DNA of 64,000 nt from Mesorhizobium metallidurans STM 2683 (GTDB lineage: Bacteria; Pseudomonadota; Alphaproteobacteria; Rhizobiales; Rhizobiaceae): the NCBI RefSeq assembly GCF_000350085.1, contig NZ_CAUM01000032.1, forward strand, positions 1-64,000, given 5' to 3'. The notes beneath the pieces are model-generated. The model worked only from the letters and a program-made list of their open reading frames with translations, was not told the origin of the DNA and did not search any database. Of the stretch, positions 63,996 through 64,000 are shown piece by piece (positions within the stretch are counted from its first letter, which is position 1; every line of letters starts with the position of its first letter). The position numbers and the translations under genes are program-made.

Positions 63996-64000
63996 TTCGC

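Overview
The window is a high-GC alphaproteobacterial chromosome segment. Gene content and neighbourhoods point to Rhizobiales, most likely Mesorhizobium or a close relative: two solute ABC systems with RpiR and AraC regulators, the imuA-imuB-dnaE2 mutagenesis cassette, an IalB-family protein, many dispersed palindromic repeats, and ordinary housekeeping genes (ffh, rpsP, leuB, leuD, asd, argG, rlmN). The genus is inferred from gene content and protein style; no search was run.

Layout. 1-5.6 kb: RpiR/SIS regulator divergent from a nitrate/sulfonate-type ABC transporter and a Gfo/Idh/MocA oxidoreductase. 5.7-8.6 kb: small metallopeptidase, then a complete IS1595-family element (6271-8577) with 24-bp inverted repeats, an 8-bp target duplication, a transposase, a hairpin-rich non-coding stretch, a DUF3892 gene and a second passenger gene. 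8.6-14.4 kb: imuA-imuB-dnaE2 behind a GAAC-N7-GAAC SOS box. 14.4-17.6 kb: Trm112-like protein, LON-domain protein, thioredoxin-TPR protein, prolyl-tRNA editing protein, tRNA-Gly(GCC). 18-26.4 kb: GNAT-like protein, AraC regulator, sugar ABC transporter and a Gfo/aldo-keto reductase fusion. 26.4-33.2 kb: DUF1737, CoA-ester lyase, DUF4173 membrane protein, two-component system, FAD oxidoreductase. 33.5-42.4 kb: leuD, secreted protein, RidA, VOC, leuB, GNAT, cold-shock/DUF805 fusion, DEAD-box helicase, asd. 42.5-48 kb: ACT protein, bestrophin, DoxX, glycine-zipper lipoprotein, then ffh-chorismate mutase-rpsP. 48-53 kb: CPBP protease, a decayed HigBA module, SH3/DUF1236 protein, zinc metallopeptidase, broken amine oxidase, lytic transglycosylase. 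53-64 kb: argG, LysE exporter, rlmN, IalB, DUF1232, pterin dehydratase, LMW phosphatase, thpR, then tesA divergent from a ybbA/ybbP-like ABC pair.

Most of the window is core genome. The most unusual items are: the IS1595-family element with a structured non-coding segment and two cargo genes; a 35-codon leader ORF overlapping the ffh start that repeats the Ffh N-terminal octapeptide with only synonymous changes; a 120-bp palindromic repeat sitting in frame in the start of a ybbP-like permease gene; and two families of composite palindromic repeats that share a common core. I found no CRISPR array, prophage, integrase or replication origin.
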